Below the pieces are notes generated by a model, which saw only the letters and a program-made list of their open reading frames with translations, was not told where the DNA came from and did not search any database. A program made the position numbers and the translations under genes. From Pyrenula massariospora (Eukaryota; Ascomycota; Eurotiomycetes; Pyrenulales; Pyrenulaceae), in assembly GCA_021030905.1 (NCBI GenBank), contig JAGFMI010000018.1, positions 496,001 to 560,000 on the forward strand: 64,000 bases of DNA, given 5' to 3'. Below, in pieces: positions 1 to 11,911 of the stretch (the first letter of the stretch is position 1; each line of letters begins with the position of its first letter).

Positions 1-1247
1 GAGAGGGCGCTGGAGAATGCTGGTTGTAGGAGGGTGCTTGTATAGGGGGATACCCGCTTTCCGTCGTGTACGGTCCGGAAGCGTCCATGAATGGAGCTCG
101 TGTTCCCGATATTAGAGATGGATCTATTTGAAATTTGTTAGCACTTGCCTTGCGACTCGTCTGGAAAATCCTGAATTGAAACTATTTGGAAAGCTCCAAC
201 AAAAACAATGAACGATGGAAGGAGAGGATTTAGACAAGGAAACTAACAAGAAGAAGCGGACGGTGGTATCAAAGAACTATTGTTATGACTAAGGAAAAAA
301 CCTGGGAAAGGACTCGGTGAAGGAGATGGCTTTATCTGCGAAGTAGCTCCTGGCGAAAGCTGTTGTTGCGGTCGCGTTCGAAGAGGCATAGTCGCTGTAC
401 GGATCGGAGCTCGAGGCCCCATGTACTCAGAGCATGGAGGAGAAACCCTGCCAAAAGACTTCGCAGCTGACGCGGGTGTGGTCGGAGTTTTGAAAACATC
501 GACATCCTTTGGCGCATAGGCGGACTGGTGATCTTTCAGCTGCGTTGGAGAGGAGGTAATTGGTCGTCCGGATATTGGTGTAGGAAAGTGACTTGGCGAG
601 CTGACCGCACTGTTTGCCTTTTCAAGGATGGAATCGATGGTCAAGGGTGAATCGTCAAGAGCCGTCTTAATAGCCAGTGAAGGAGGCGAAAGAAGAGAAT
701 TGGAAGAAATAGCTGACTGCGCCTTTGACAAGGAAGAAAAGTCGGTGGACTCACCCACAAAATCTGCTGAAACCTTAGTCTGAGGAGCGAAATCCGTAGC
801 TTGGTCGATATCGGTTGTGGAAAACTCGTTATTGAAATCTTCGCTGCTGGCGATGGCGGGATCCAGGCCGAGGCCCTGAGTAACATTGCCCCAGTTTTCT
901 GGGTAAGAGCTTGGGTGGGCGTGACTTGAGTATGGGGAGCCGATAGTAGAGGAAGAAGCGCTGGGCACTGACGGTCCTGATGCTGTGGACAAAGAGGATG
1001 GTGGCTGCTCAGTTGGAATCTTGGGAAAGGAGCTGGGAGGGGCTGGCTGGTAATACATGTGTTGGGAATCGTCCTGGGGAGGTTGCAGGTAGAAGGGAGA
1101 AGTGTTGTCGCAGTACTGCAGCGGAGCCGTGACGAAGTCAGGATGTTCGTCATAGGATGTCGTCAGTCCATGGCTGGAATAAGGTTCGGAGCCCATGCTG
1201 AAGGGATCACCGTGGAGATGATGCTGCTGAGAGCCAAATGCGAGCAT
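1..1247 (-). CDS. Ser/Pro-rich protein, probable transcription regulator N-terminus (partial)
   Basis: Two-exon model, cut by the left edge: exon 1 is 1247-248 and exon 2 is 123-1. The intron (247-124) has donor GTTAGT, a clear GCTAAC branch site and acceptor AAATAG. The phases match (333 codons plus one base), and exon 2 stays open for 40 codons to the edge. If the intron were not spliced, the frame would stop at 243. The visible 374 residues are low-complexity, rich in Ser, Pro, Thr and Gln, with phosphorylation-like SP/TP sites and no recognisable domain. This composition is usual for the N-terminus of fungal zinc-finger regulators, whose DNA-binding domain would lie beyond the edge. That reading is inference. 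The gene has an exceptionally long gene-free upstream region, as developmental regulators often do. The start is the first ATG of the frame. Confidence 0.6.
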
Positions 1248-4200
1248 TTCAGATCGAGAATTGGGATGTTTCGTGCGGTCTCGCTCAAAACCGAGGTGAA
1301 GCTCAGTTGCCGTTGCTGGAATTGAATTCTGGGGATACGAGCCTGCAGCCCGGGAAGAAGGCAGGTAGCCTCGCGGGAGGCCTGTGTCCGACTTGGGCCA
1401 GCTTAGAAGACGTTCAAGTAAATCGACCGGAGAGATGGTGTTTTGAAGCGCACAACCAGCAGTGTCTATCGTCTGTTGTTAACCGACAGAGCTGAGGCAG
1501 ACAGGAGTGGGTGGTCAGGTCTCAGGTACGGTGAAAGAAGTTGATGGTAGCGAGCAGTGGAGCAGGAGACAGGAAGATCGCTCGCTTGTCATCTGAATCA
1601 GGCTGCGAGGGGGGCGAAACCAAACGATTATATGTCTCCGTTTGAGAGTGCATCATTAGTGGTGATGGAATGGGATGGGGTGTTACCCAGTCAGAGAGGA
1701 AAGAGAGCATCTTGTTCGTATGCTGCGCAGCACCAAAGGATTGCGACCCATGCCCTGCCCTACAGACCCCTGTTGAAAGGCGTATTACCGCGCCGCGCCG
1801 TACGGGGAATACAGAGCTAGTAAGATAACTCGTCCGGATGAGGAGGGCGGCCGGCAGAGACGCAAGATCCCCCGGGACCACACAACCGGCGGATGATGGA
1901 GGCCGCCGTGATTATTCTGCCTCGGTCCACCGACGTTAGCACGAACAAAACGCCAGAGCTGCGAGCCCATGGGTCTACGGCGAGAACGCACACCGTACCC
2001 AGGCACCTATACCTTCGGTCTCCCTTGTCCCCAATGTCGTGCTGGGAACGACGCGAGCCGCGAGCCTGTCTGCCGGGGCCCAATGATGCGAGAGAGTCGC
2101 TCGTCTCCTATCGTACCGGCGCACTTGATGCTGGGTAGGCGCACCTTCTGTTGCGAACAGGCCAATGAGTGCGGTAGATGGCCGGAGTCACCGATGCTGC
2201 CACCAATCAGCGCGGCCGGTTGCGCCCTGGCTGGCGAGCGCCACAATATCCGGCACGCTGGGAAGGAGCCACTTCCCGGAAGCAATGTGACTCTGTACCA
2301 TCGAGGCTTCTGATAATCCATGGTCTGTGGAGTTTGAGATAGACAACAGAGCAACCGCGAGGGACGAGAGTCGACGGCGTCCAAGGCATCTATCCCCCAT
2401 TCCTGCACTGACAGCCAGGATGTGGTGTTGCGACAGAAGTGTCGGTCTGTCTGCCCACAAAGAGTTTGAGGTCATCCCCTGGGCGCCGAGTGGGGGGTGC
2501 GGGCTCCAGGCTCGAGGGGTGTACCTGCTGCTTTGGACCACGCGTGGGACCGGGGAAGGAAGCTTTCCTAAATCGGGTGTTGGGTGACGAACGGATTCAG
2601 AGCAACGTGGCTCAATAGTCGAGCAACAGTGCTCCTTGGGGAATGGCGCGTGCCGTACCTGGGGACCAAGGCCAGCGTACAGAACGGGGAAAGCACCCAG
2701 ACGGGAATACGGTATGGGTGCATACGCCGTACCTCATCTGCAAGACGATACCGTCTCGATACGACCCAAGCGCGCAAGAAGGCTGAGCAGGGAACGGCGT
2801 CATGGTGGTGGTTTTCTGGGAGCCTGCCAACCCTGTTCATGCAGCAAACCTTGGCGGCCATGTCTTTTTTTGGGCGTCGGTGATAGGCCACGCCTTCGCT
2901 TACCTCGCGCGGTCTTTTTTTACACCGCCTGCCTCCACCCCAAAAAATCGGAAAGTGACGAACGGCTGTCCACTGACGCAGCACTGCCACGCAAAGCCAC
3001 TGTCTATTCTGCTCCCACACCCACGCGCAGAGGCGGTCACCAACGTCCACTGCTGCCCTCACCGATAGATAGAGGTCAACAAGGCGGAGGTACTCCATCG
3101 CCCGATACAGGTGCGCCTTTTTCGTCCACCGCGTGAGGATGGTGACATCCTTTGTCACCTCCTCTGACTCAAGGCTTGGTACCGTCGCCTGCCCACAGGC
3201 TTAGAGCAGACCGCTAGTAGGTCCTTCATCATCCCGCAGAGAAGGTGAGTATCTCGACGGATCCACCGCTCTTCAAAGTAACTCTGGACTGAGTACCGGA
3301 AGCGGCAGCTCCATGGTCCCTCGACCTCACCACTACCGAGTGAACGAGTGCCGGTCCCGACAAAGTACTTGCAGAATGGTGCTGTTGTCAGCAATCCGTC
3401 CCGGCGTCTATCCTCGTCAAGCCCAGAGGACTATCCATGGAATACACTTCAAAGTATCAACGAGCGGCCTAGGTTACGGCCTAGCTTGCCTATTGCGTCG
3501 ACTTTTTCTCCGCGCTCGCTGGCAATAATAGGCCAGGTTCCAGAGGCTAACGCTGAAATGAAAGGACTGCCGCGTAGAGAGGTAAGCACGCATCTGAGGG
3601 CATGATTTCTCCATTGGGTGTCTCATGTAAATCGCGATCCAAGGTGAAGTGAAGCCGGCCGCTTGGCCGAACGGCCCGCTGACAGCACGTCAGCATTCCG
3701 CGGCGTCCTTCTGGAAGCCTGAAGGATGGGGAGCTCCCCTCGTCCCTCCATGTGGGTAGTCCGGGGTTGTGGTACTTGGCGGTTCGTCATTCGCGAGACT
3801 GCCTTACAAGGCGCTGCCTCTCCAATTCCTTCACCGTAACTCTATCCTGAAGCCGCTCGCCGTCTGCGGGAATCCGATACGCGAGACGCGAGACGATGCA
3901 ACTGTCGTCCGCTTTGGCGCCTGCCAGGAGATCGTCGTCTCGTCTAGCTCATCTAAAATCCACCACGTAGCGAAGGTGGACTCTGATGCAGGCGGAGTTG
4001 CATTGACCGGCCTGACGAGAGCAAGAGGCTGGCTGGGAGGATGATTGCAGACTGAGGAACTTGGCTCTTTGTGTCACGAATGATCTTGGTCGTGCAGAAT
4101 AAACGTTCATGCCGTGATCCTCTGCTGGCCCGATCGTCAGCCCTACAGGGCCAGAAGGATCGCTTAAACAAGGGGTCTCCGGGCGCCCCATTTCAACGTG

Positions 4201-5077
4201 GACTGCATCCTGCACCTAACCCGCTCTTTCACGCGCTCCTGCATATCCACGCCACTTCAACCCACCGCTTTTCTACGCCCCCAAGATATAAGATATGCTG
4301 GGAGTCAAGCGGTCTGCTTGATGAAAGATTTTAAATCATACGGCACTTGTCCCTCCGCTGCCGACATTATTAGGCAACCTTTTCATACATCATGATTTTC
4401 GAGAGCTAATAGAGTTGCCAACGAAATGCAACCTACACCCCGAAATTTCGCAGAACAAGAACAAATGGCATCGCCTTTCACGAATTGTGCAGATAGACCA
4501 CGTTCGAGGCCTAGCTGGCGGTGAAATGAGCAACAGCTCTATCAGGCTTTGTGAATTACGTACTTTCTCTGCCAATACCTTGGTGCCCATGTCTCTAGAG
4601 GATACGAAGTGTCATCGGGCGATTTCGACCCCACTTCCACTTACGGTAGAGCCAGTATACAGCAAATTTCTCTCCTATGGGTGATACTGAAAGACTGTCC
4701 ACCAAAGCTGCTTCCATGCTCGACTGATTCCGACTAAAATTTAGGTCAACATTTACGTACCGCTCAACCCATTAGGAATTTGATGAAGGTTGAGCTTCTT
4801 GTGCAGCACAGATTCAACTGAAAGACAGTATGTCTCCATCTCGTCCTTTTGCTTCTCTGGAGCAGCTACTTGCACTATTCCAATGGTCGGCATTTTCGGT
4901 GCTTTATTCTGAAAGGCATGTGATTCCTGTACAGTAAGTTTTGTGATGAGCTGCGACCATACTGTGGCCTAATATTCGACACTGCTGTCTGTCGACATCA
5001 CGTCACGCCTTCATACTCAGTGCAGATGTCCAGATTTATGACCATGAGTATACCTGCACCATTGGGATTTGTTATTA
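1248..5077. other. Long gene-free region upstream of the regulator-like gene
   Basis: About 3.8 kb with many short overlapping frames on both strands (longest 196 codons at 2568-3158, minus). None resembles a protein and none joins by convincing splice sites. The most likely content is the promoter and a long 5' leader for the minus-strand gene starting at 1247, plus 3' sequence of the gene ending at 5078. No repeat or transposon remnant was recognised. Confidence 0.4.
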
Positions 5078-5940
5078 TCAAATATTAGCAACTTCTCCTC
5101 TCCATCCCCATCCTCCCGGGATATCTTCTCCAATCGTCGACATTCCCGAAGCCTCACAAACTTGCACTACAATGTCACGTACGGCCCTTACTTCCTCCAC
5201 CGATGCTCCATTATTCACGGCTCCCTTGAGATGTCCCTTCAACTGTGGGTTTACCTAGATGTTTCAGTCAGCAATTATACAGATTTTCCTAAAGACGGTG
5301 TTTGCGTACATCTTGTGGTATCAGTCCAGCGATTAAGACGTAGCTACTTTCGGCCGCAGTCAACACATTTGTATTACTCAAAATGTAACCATACATCAGA
5401 CGCGCTGTTAGACCGAGATCTTCGGTCCCAGATCGATCCATTCCCCCCATAACTCGCCTAGACACTTTTCCATAGACCTGATCGAAAAAACGCTGGCCGC
5501 GTTGTAGGATGTGTGAGGAGGGTACGTCAAAAATCTCGGCCGATCTTGCAGAAGGGGAAAACCCCAGCGGTTCATCGAGCAAGGAAGCCGGCGTGGCTGA
5601 TTTGAGTGCCAGCAGCGCATTGATCACCTGGGGATTCACTTAGTAGGTGCCTTGCAAGCAGTACGTTATACTTTACCTTTGGCAGACCTGCTATAGGGGC
5701 TGCTTTGATCAAAGCTTCGCGCAGCTTCCGGGCAACGTTCAAATGCTCATGTCGCGGTTGGTCATGAATGTTTGGGCAGTCATTCTCAAGAGCGTACCGA
5801 AATACTCTAGGAATCTCGTCAGGCCTGTTCAGAACCGACAGCGTCACCCCTGTAATGAAATACCAGGAGTTAGGTGGTAGGAATGGCTTGGTCCGGAGAG
5901 ATGCCAGCAGCGCAGGCGTAACGATGGACTGCATCGTCAT
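5078..5940 (-). CDS. Carboxymuconolactone decarboxylase-like (AhpD-fold) protein
   Basis: Three exons: 5940-5677, 5627-5310 and 5242-5078, giving 248 residues. The introns are 49 bp (donor GTAAAG) and 67 bp (donor GTACGC), all in phase 0. The product matches the fungal CMD/AhpD-like proteins: an N-terminal VTPALLASLRTKP segment, the phrase SWYFITGVTLSVLNRPDEIP, a central region rich in helices, and a C-terminal segment where NNGASVEEVRAVRDIV follows HLKGAV. Known AhpD-fold enzymes are decarboxylases or peroxidase-like reductases. The CxxC pair of true AhpD is not visible, so the reaction is unknown. The frame extends 32 codons upstream to an ATG at 6036, but the conserved part begins right after the ATG at 5940, which I chose. 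It is divergent from CSN1. Confidence 0.85.
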
Positions 5941-6353
5941 GGTAGAGCATTCGTCGCAAAGAGCGCTTGCTAGGATGGAGCTTTCATACTGAAATGCTGC
6001 GTCACGAGACAGAAGCCTCGGGCAACACACCAGCACCCGCCATGCTCTTCATCACCAAGCTCGGTAGTTACTCGGCGCCTTTATCAAACTTAAGAAGAAG
6101 ATAGAGACATGAGGTCATCCTAGGCCCACGATAGAAATGCTCTGGTAGTGGGGTGGGGACGCTTCTCCGCATACTGCTAGATTAGCCATATCGCTCGCCG
6201 TAGTCTTCAATACGGCAGACCGCTGCCTAGGAAGAGTGAATCTTTACCCTTACCTCAAGAGACACACCTGCTAGATTACTAGGGAGACATCTGCAAGCTC
6301 TATCCGCTTTCCTTCGCAAGGTAGAGCTAGGTGCGCTCGCCTCTCAGATCTAA
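5941..6353. promoter_or_regulatory. Divergent promoter region between CMD-like gene and CSN1
   Basis: About 410 bp between two start codons facing away from each other. It must hold both promoters. No specific site was recognised. Confidence 0.5.
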
Positions 6354-7860
6354 ATGGAGGGTCTTCCACCCGAGGCTTCATTGCCTACCTCTAATATCAA
6401 AGTTACTGGTCTGGCTCTCAAAAGTGTTGCTGAAAATGTAAAGAGCATTAACGTTCCACAGATGCCCCCAAATTCGATATCGAGTCATACATCACAAATT
6501 ACAGTGGCAAGACCAGATTTGACCGCCTATTCCTCATTGGTACCTGCTCCACACTCCTTGCCGTTGACGCTCTCAAGGCGGCTGTGTCCGAGGCACGCTC
6601 TGGCAACGATATCGCAAGATATGAAGCTGCTGTTCATGCGCTCCGACGTCATGGAGCCTCTTCAGACTCTGAGGCGTCCATTGACGAGGCATGGCTGGCT
6701 CATAAGCTAAAGTCGACGAAGGCGGAGACAGACCGGCTTGAGCGTGAACTCAAAGGCTACAAGAACAACATGATCAAAGAGAGCATACGCGTGAGGAGCT
6801 TCTGAAAGCTTAGAGTCGCTCACTAGATGCTGACCATTGGTAGATGGGAAACGAGGAGCTTGGTACTCATTACCATGACATCGGAGACCTTGCATCAGCT
6901 GCAAAGGCGTACACCAGGATGAGAGACTATTGCACCACAACAGCACACATAGCGTCCATGTGTCTACGGCTGATTCAGGTCTCGATCGATCGCAGAGACT
7001 GGCTCGTCGTGCAGTCCAACGTTCACAAGGTTCGGAATCTTCAGCAGCTAAGAAGTGAAGACGGCGCAAGGCTCCAGCCTAAAGTTACAGCCGCGATGGC
7101 CCTATCCCAGCTAGAAACAGAGGCTTACAAAGACGCTGCTAATAGTTTCTTATCCATCGATCCGACAATTACTGATACCTACAATGATGTCATATCATCC
7201 AATGATATTGCAGTTTACGGTGGCCTATGTGCGTTGGCGTCGATGGATCGAGATGAACTGCAGCGACGAGTACTGGAGAACTCGTCTTTCCGCAACTTTC
7301 TCGAGTTAGAGCCTCACATCCGACGCGCCATTTCCTTTTTCTGTGCATCCAAGTACACGCAATGTCTTGAAATCCTGGAGGCATATCGCACCGATTACCT
7401 CTTGGATATTCACCTCCAGCGTCATGTGGGAAGTCTCTACAGCCGAGTACGCAGCAAGTCTATTGTACAATATTTTGCTCCTTTCAGCCGAGTCACATTA
7501 GACTCCATGAGTCAAGCATTCGCGACATCGCTGGACCGGCCCATCGAGGATGAGCTGATTGACATGATTGAGTCTGGGACGCTGAACGCCAAAATCGACC
7601 TCGAAAATCGCGTTCTGGTGTCTGGAGACAAGAATCTTCGAAGCGTAGTGCATCAAGAGGCACAGGATATGATGGAGGCGTTCACCCGGGAAGCACATCT
7701 ACGATTGCTTCGCATGAATGTTCTGAATGCTGGTTTAGAGGTCAAGGCGCCCGGAAAACATGGCGGGACCAACCACTTTGGTGGCGCAGGAGACTTGTTC
7801 TCCGGCCATGGTAGGCAGCTACGAGCGACTGGGAGACAAGCGGCAGCTGGACCATTCTGA
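6354..7860 (+). CDS. CSN1: COP9 signalosome subunit 1
   Basis: Three exons: 6354-6408, 6462-6790 and 6844-7860, giving 466 residues. The first intron (53 bp) has the unusual donor GTCTGG, but only it restores the frame into APKFDIESYITNYSGKTRFD, the conserved start of the family. The second intron (53 bp) has donor GTGAGG. The middle consists of TPR-like helical repeats (for example GTHYHDIGDLASAAKAYTRM), and a PCI domain covers roughly the last 180 residues, with FAPFSRVTLDSMS and the helix-turn that follows. CSN1 is a scaffold subunit of the COP9 signalosome, which removes Nedd8 from cullins and so tunes SCF ubiquitin ligases. In fungi the complex controls development and light-dependent secondary metabolism. 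The extreme C-terminus (after GGAGDLFSGHG) is not conserved in my memory and might hide one more intron near 7810. Confidence 0.9.
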
Positions 7861-8620
7861 AGCTTTCTCTGTAAGGCATTACACACTGGCGCGTGTTCCG
7901 TATGGTAACATGCGGGCCCTCATCTGCTGCGAGTCCAGCATTTTAGCGTTGAGATATCGAAGAGATCCCCCGGACGTGGCTTCAAAAGGCACGCTGTGAG
8001 GAAAGGGTCGTCTTCTCTGAGCAAAGCGTGTCGCCTCCCACCAGGACAGTGGAGTTCGCCGGAGACGCTGGTGACCGGTGTTGAGGGTGGCGTCAGTGCT
8101 AGCGTTCAGTCCAGTGGAGCAATGAAAGGTTGATTCGTGACCCATGCAGCCTTTTTCCAAGCTCCCCATGCAGTGCTGTCACGAATCTGTTTTCTTATTC
8201 CTGGCCGTGCCCAGCTGTATCGAGTTAGCGCACGCGAGCACTTTCGGACGATCGACGCTTTTCCGCACCTTAACTGGAGACCATCTTCTCCCACCCCCGG
8301 TTTGGGGCTTTTTCTAGCAGCCATGGCGCTGTTCTGGCTTTTGACCTTCAATCTCCCTTTTCCCTCCATCCATAATTTGCCAGAGCACTGTCTCCCACTC
8401 CACATGTACTACGGGTGTTCAGTCATAAGAGGCGTTTGTAATGAATTACGCCACGCCTTCTGATCTGTGCCTAGAAACCAACCCCGACGGAGGCCCGCCC
8501 AGAAAAGCCTTCCCTCACCTTGCATTTGAAAACTCAAGCCCCACCCGCTCTAAGTTTACTTTCTCCTTCTGTGACGAGTTATGTTCAATGGTTGTCTTAG
8601 TGTCTTTGATTTGCTGCACC
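7861..8620. other. Intergenic region CSN1 to DUF8004 gene
   Basis: About 760 bp. Only short non-protein-like frames are present. It holds the 3' end of CSN1 and the promoter of the next gene, which has C/T-rich stretches as fungal promoters often do. Confidence 0.4.
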
Positions 8621-11283
8621 ATGGATCCTTCATTTCTACCGTACCATCAACGAGGTCGAACGGGTAAGTCAATCAATCTCAGAACCTTGGTTCTTCCTGC
8701 AATAGCCGGGCCATACTCTTCAACGTCCTAGTCTACTTCGTTGTTTTATTTCTTAATTTATTTGCTGGGAGAACGAAATCAAAGGCTGCAACGCCGGCGA
8801 CAAAGATGCACGCTTAAGGGTCTGAAGATCAATGAGAGAGAGATCTCTTAAATTCAGGTCGGCCATGAAATTAGTGAGATTCGCTTGATCTCCGCCAAGC
8901 CGAGTGATGGCCGTGATAAAGCTATGGGACGGTAGATCTAAGACCAGCAGTCAATGGGACAGTCTACGAAAGGTGAGCCGGTCAGAGCCGGTCAGAGCCG
9001 GTCATTCTACTTCAGCTGAGAAAATGGACAGGACCAAGATCTATGGGACCCAAATGGAGATTGTTTCGTCCACCTGTATCGACCAGGGCAGTCACGGCGA
9101 GGCCCTTCCTTTCGCATCGCCATGAAAAAGTTCACTGCCTGTAACCTAGATGTCTTTGTCAAATTCAGCTCAAAGGGTAATTCGAAAGACCCGTTTTCCA
9201 CTTCCCAGTTTTCGGATCAACCACATTACGAGCTTTACGTCGGATCGCCGGAAGATATCACGGGAGACGAAATTCTAAAATATCATTTGGCTACGAGGAA
9301 CTTAGTCGCTTTTGCAGTGGGGAAACCTCTTGTAGGGTTGAGCCTTAGCCATGCCTTGCTTGGACTTCACGCCCGTATTGGACGATATCGAATGGACAAG
9401 CAGCAATTTACTCTTGAGCTTCTCGAATATATGGATTCTCAAGGCTATACGGATTTAGGTGACTCAATGGAACATAGTTTGGCGGCGTTGAATCTTGCTG
9501 AATCGTGTGAGCTGTCGACATTATGGAAGAAAGCCTTCGTACACTGCGTAGGAATGGAAAGGCAGCTGAGAGAATGCCCTGAATTTGAGGTACGTCAGTC
9601 GAAGATTCAATAGGGAGATACCTTCCCGCTCAGTTCGTTTAGCACGTCAGTCATAACACAAAGACACTAATCCTAATGTCGCGCGTTGACATGGAGATAC
9701 GCATCAGCTCCGTCAACAAAGCTCTCGCGAGCTTCTTCAACTTTGAGGCCACCGAGCCCATCAACACTTGGAATCGTCCACGTCGAGACCATTATGACCG
9801 CTTCCGCTCATATCTCCGTCTCTTCTACCTTGAAAAGCATGGATTCTGGCCACCAGTGGATCTAGAACATAACTACGGTGCTGCGCAGCGGACGGTCTTG
9901 TCAATATACGCAGATTTTCGCAATCTCTACGAGCATCTCGTCGACAACACGTTCACTAGGAAAAAATCAAATACAGGATTGCCGTTTGACTCTCTTGATG
10001 TCCTGCAAAATATTCTAGCGCTCGATAAGTCTCGCCAGGTCGAACCTCTCCACCGGCCCCTACCTCTTTTACCGCAGACAGACAACATGGCAGAGTCTCC
10101 CCATCCGGGAAGGTACGTCAAATGGCGAAGGCAGACTCTCGAATCCAGCAGCAAGTTAAACCTTGTTCACCTGCAGCAGGCAACCAACCGCGCAAGTTCC
10201 AAAATCCTAGGTTGTCCGCTTGTCCAAAAATACCGAGAATTTGAAAGAGAGGCTTCCGAATCAAATACTATTTCACTCTCTGAAGGTCGAAAAGTACGTT
10301 GGATAACAATATACACCATCGTACAAGCGCTTGCATCTGTTGTACGAACCCCTGCTGAGATTGCCGACGCTGTCGCTGTTTCTTATCCGCTTTGCTGCAA
10401 GCTTCCTAGTCAAGTGCCTTGGAAGAAAGCCGGGATTCAAGATAGCTGGAAAGCTCGTTCCAGGTCTTTTGACCTTATACCTGATCCCTCGTCGAGTAAA
10501 TACAATCCCAAATTCTCAGCTGGAGATTTGCGAGCCTCCAACTCCTCGCCAAGGCGATCGCTCCCGAAGAGAACCGAAACGATAAACTCAGCAAGGGCTG
10601 GCATCGTTGCCAAACCAAGACCATCATCGTCCATTCAAGCATCCACGACGCTATCCAAGGAGTGCTTACCATCGCCATGGCCTTCATGCTCAACATCGCA
10701 ACCATCTCTGCAGACACAACGCTCCAGCGCCGGCACCGACTGGACAGCCACGTTCTGCATCCCCAACACATCACATTTACCCAAAGACGACACATCGGCA
10801 ATCCACAAACGGACCGTATCGTCTCCTCCACTTAGCCCCGCTCGTCCACGCTATTCTACGCTTGACCGGGATTCGTCTTCGACCGCCCGGACGAGCTTCA
10901 ATGTCCCACAGAGAGCCCAGACGGTCTACTTCCACCGCAAGATACCCGCGCGAGTGCCGGCGACGCGGCGACAAAGCCACATCCCCATCGTAGGTCAAGG
11001 GTATGCGGATGGGCGCGATGGGTACCCACGACCGAAGAGTATGGAGCTAGGTGGTGTTGAGCTGTCGACGGCAGGGTCAACGGTGGATGCTTCTATGGTT
11101 GTTGATGAACGGGGTCTTGCGGAGAATGCGCAAGATGCCACAGGGATGGTGACGGATGCGGGAAAATTGAGACTGAGTAACGGGAATGATGTCAGTGATG
11201 AGGTGACGGTGGTGGAGCTGGGGTTGAGTCGGGACGAGAGGAGGCAGATTTTGAAAGTTTTAGGTGGTGATGGAAAGGTGTAA
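8621..11283 (+). CDS. DUF8004 family protein
   Basis: Proposed exons: 8621-8663, 8905-8972, 9032-9589 and 9643-11283, giving 769 residues. The last three exons are well supported. Their joins rebuild conserved phrases of the fungal DUF8004 family: VMAVIKLWDGRSKTSSQWD, DLWDPNGDCFVHLYRPGQ, the GQSRRGPSFRI motif, FVHCVGM and NLYEHLVDN. The 9590-9642 intron (donor GTACGT) must be removed to read through into EHVSHNTKTLILMSRVDMEI. The first exon is tentative: it has an ATG, a perfect GTAAGT donor and the right phase, but an intron of 241 bp. The N-terminal two thirds are the conserved domain. The C-terminal third is disordered, rich in Ser, Pro and Arg. No function is known for the family. Intron 8973-9031 carries a small tandem repeat. 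Confidence 0.82.
8975..9004 (+). repeat. 10-bp tandem repeat, three copies, inside an intron
   Basis: The unit gagccggtca is repeated three times without a mismatch, starting three bases into the GTGAGC donor of intron 8973-9031 of the DUF8004 gene. It makes up half of the intron. Confidence 0.95.
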
Positions 11284-11911
11284 TCTGTGATCTGGATCTG
11301 AGTTGGTACCATGCTCCGGCGTTTGAAGCATTGATTGCGTGGCGGTTAGGTTCCTGTGTACGAATAGTTTGGACAGTATCTCTTTTAGGCATAAGATCAT
11401 ATCGAGATTTTGTGTGAAGTCCGCCTCAAGACAACTTACCATTGCGTAAGACATATCACAACCTAAGCTATCATCAGATAGAGGCCTCGTGGCTTTGACC
11501 ACGGGTATGGCAGTCAAGATCCAAGTCGATCGAACAGCGAGCACTGAATAATTTGGATCACGATTTGCGCGAAAAGAGATCTGGTGCGCTGCAAAATCTT
11601 GGTGTAGGTATTCACTTTCATCTCCGGCACCATACCGCAAAATCAATGATCTCGAATATGCGCCCAGATATGGAATGTCAGGGCAGCTGGCATCGAGGGC
11701 CGACGGAATCGACGTCGGAATATAGAATGAGACGCCAAGAGTTTATATAGTCAAAAACCTTCTAAAGACATTTAGTACAGGAAAAGCTCTTGCTTGTCAG
11801 TGTACTTACGTATTTCTACAAGTAGTAGCAGGTTAGCCAGAGACATGGAGAGGGTACGCCGCGCCGTTTCCTTCTATAATAGCAGGCTGTAACAGTTATG
11901 ACTTTCATAAT
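11284..11911. other. Convergent intergenic region, DUF8004 gene and MFS transporter
   Basis: About 630 bp between two 3' ends. It contains no protein-like frame and presumably holds both terminators. Confidence 0.4.

Noticed and set aside
2568-3158. Minus-strand frame of 196 codons
   Set aside because: Composition is unlike protein (many Arg/Trp/Cys scattered, no pattern), overlapping frames exist on the other strand, and no splice context or family is visible.
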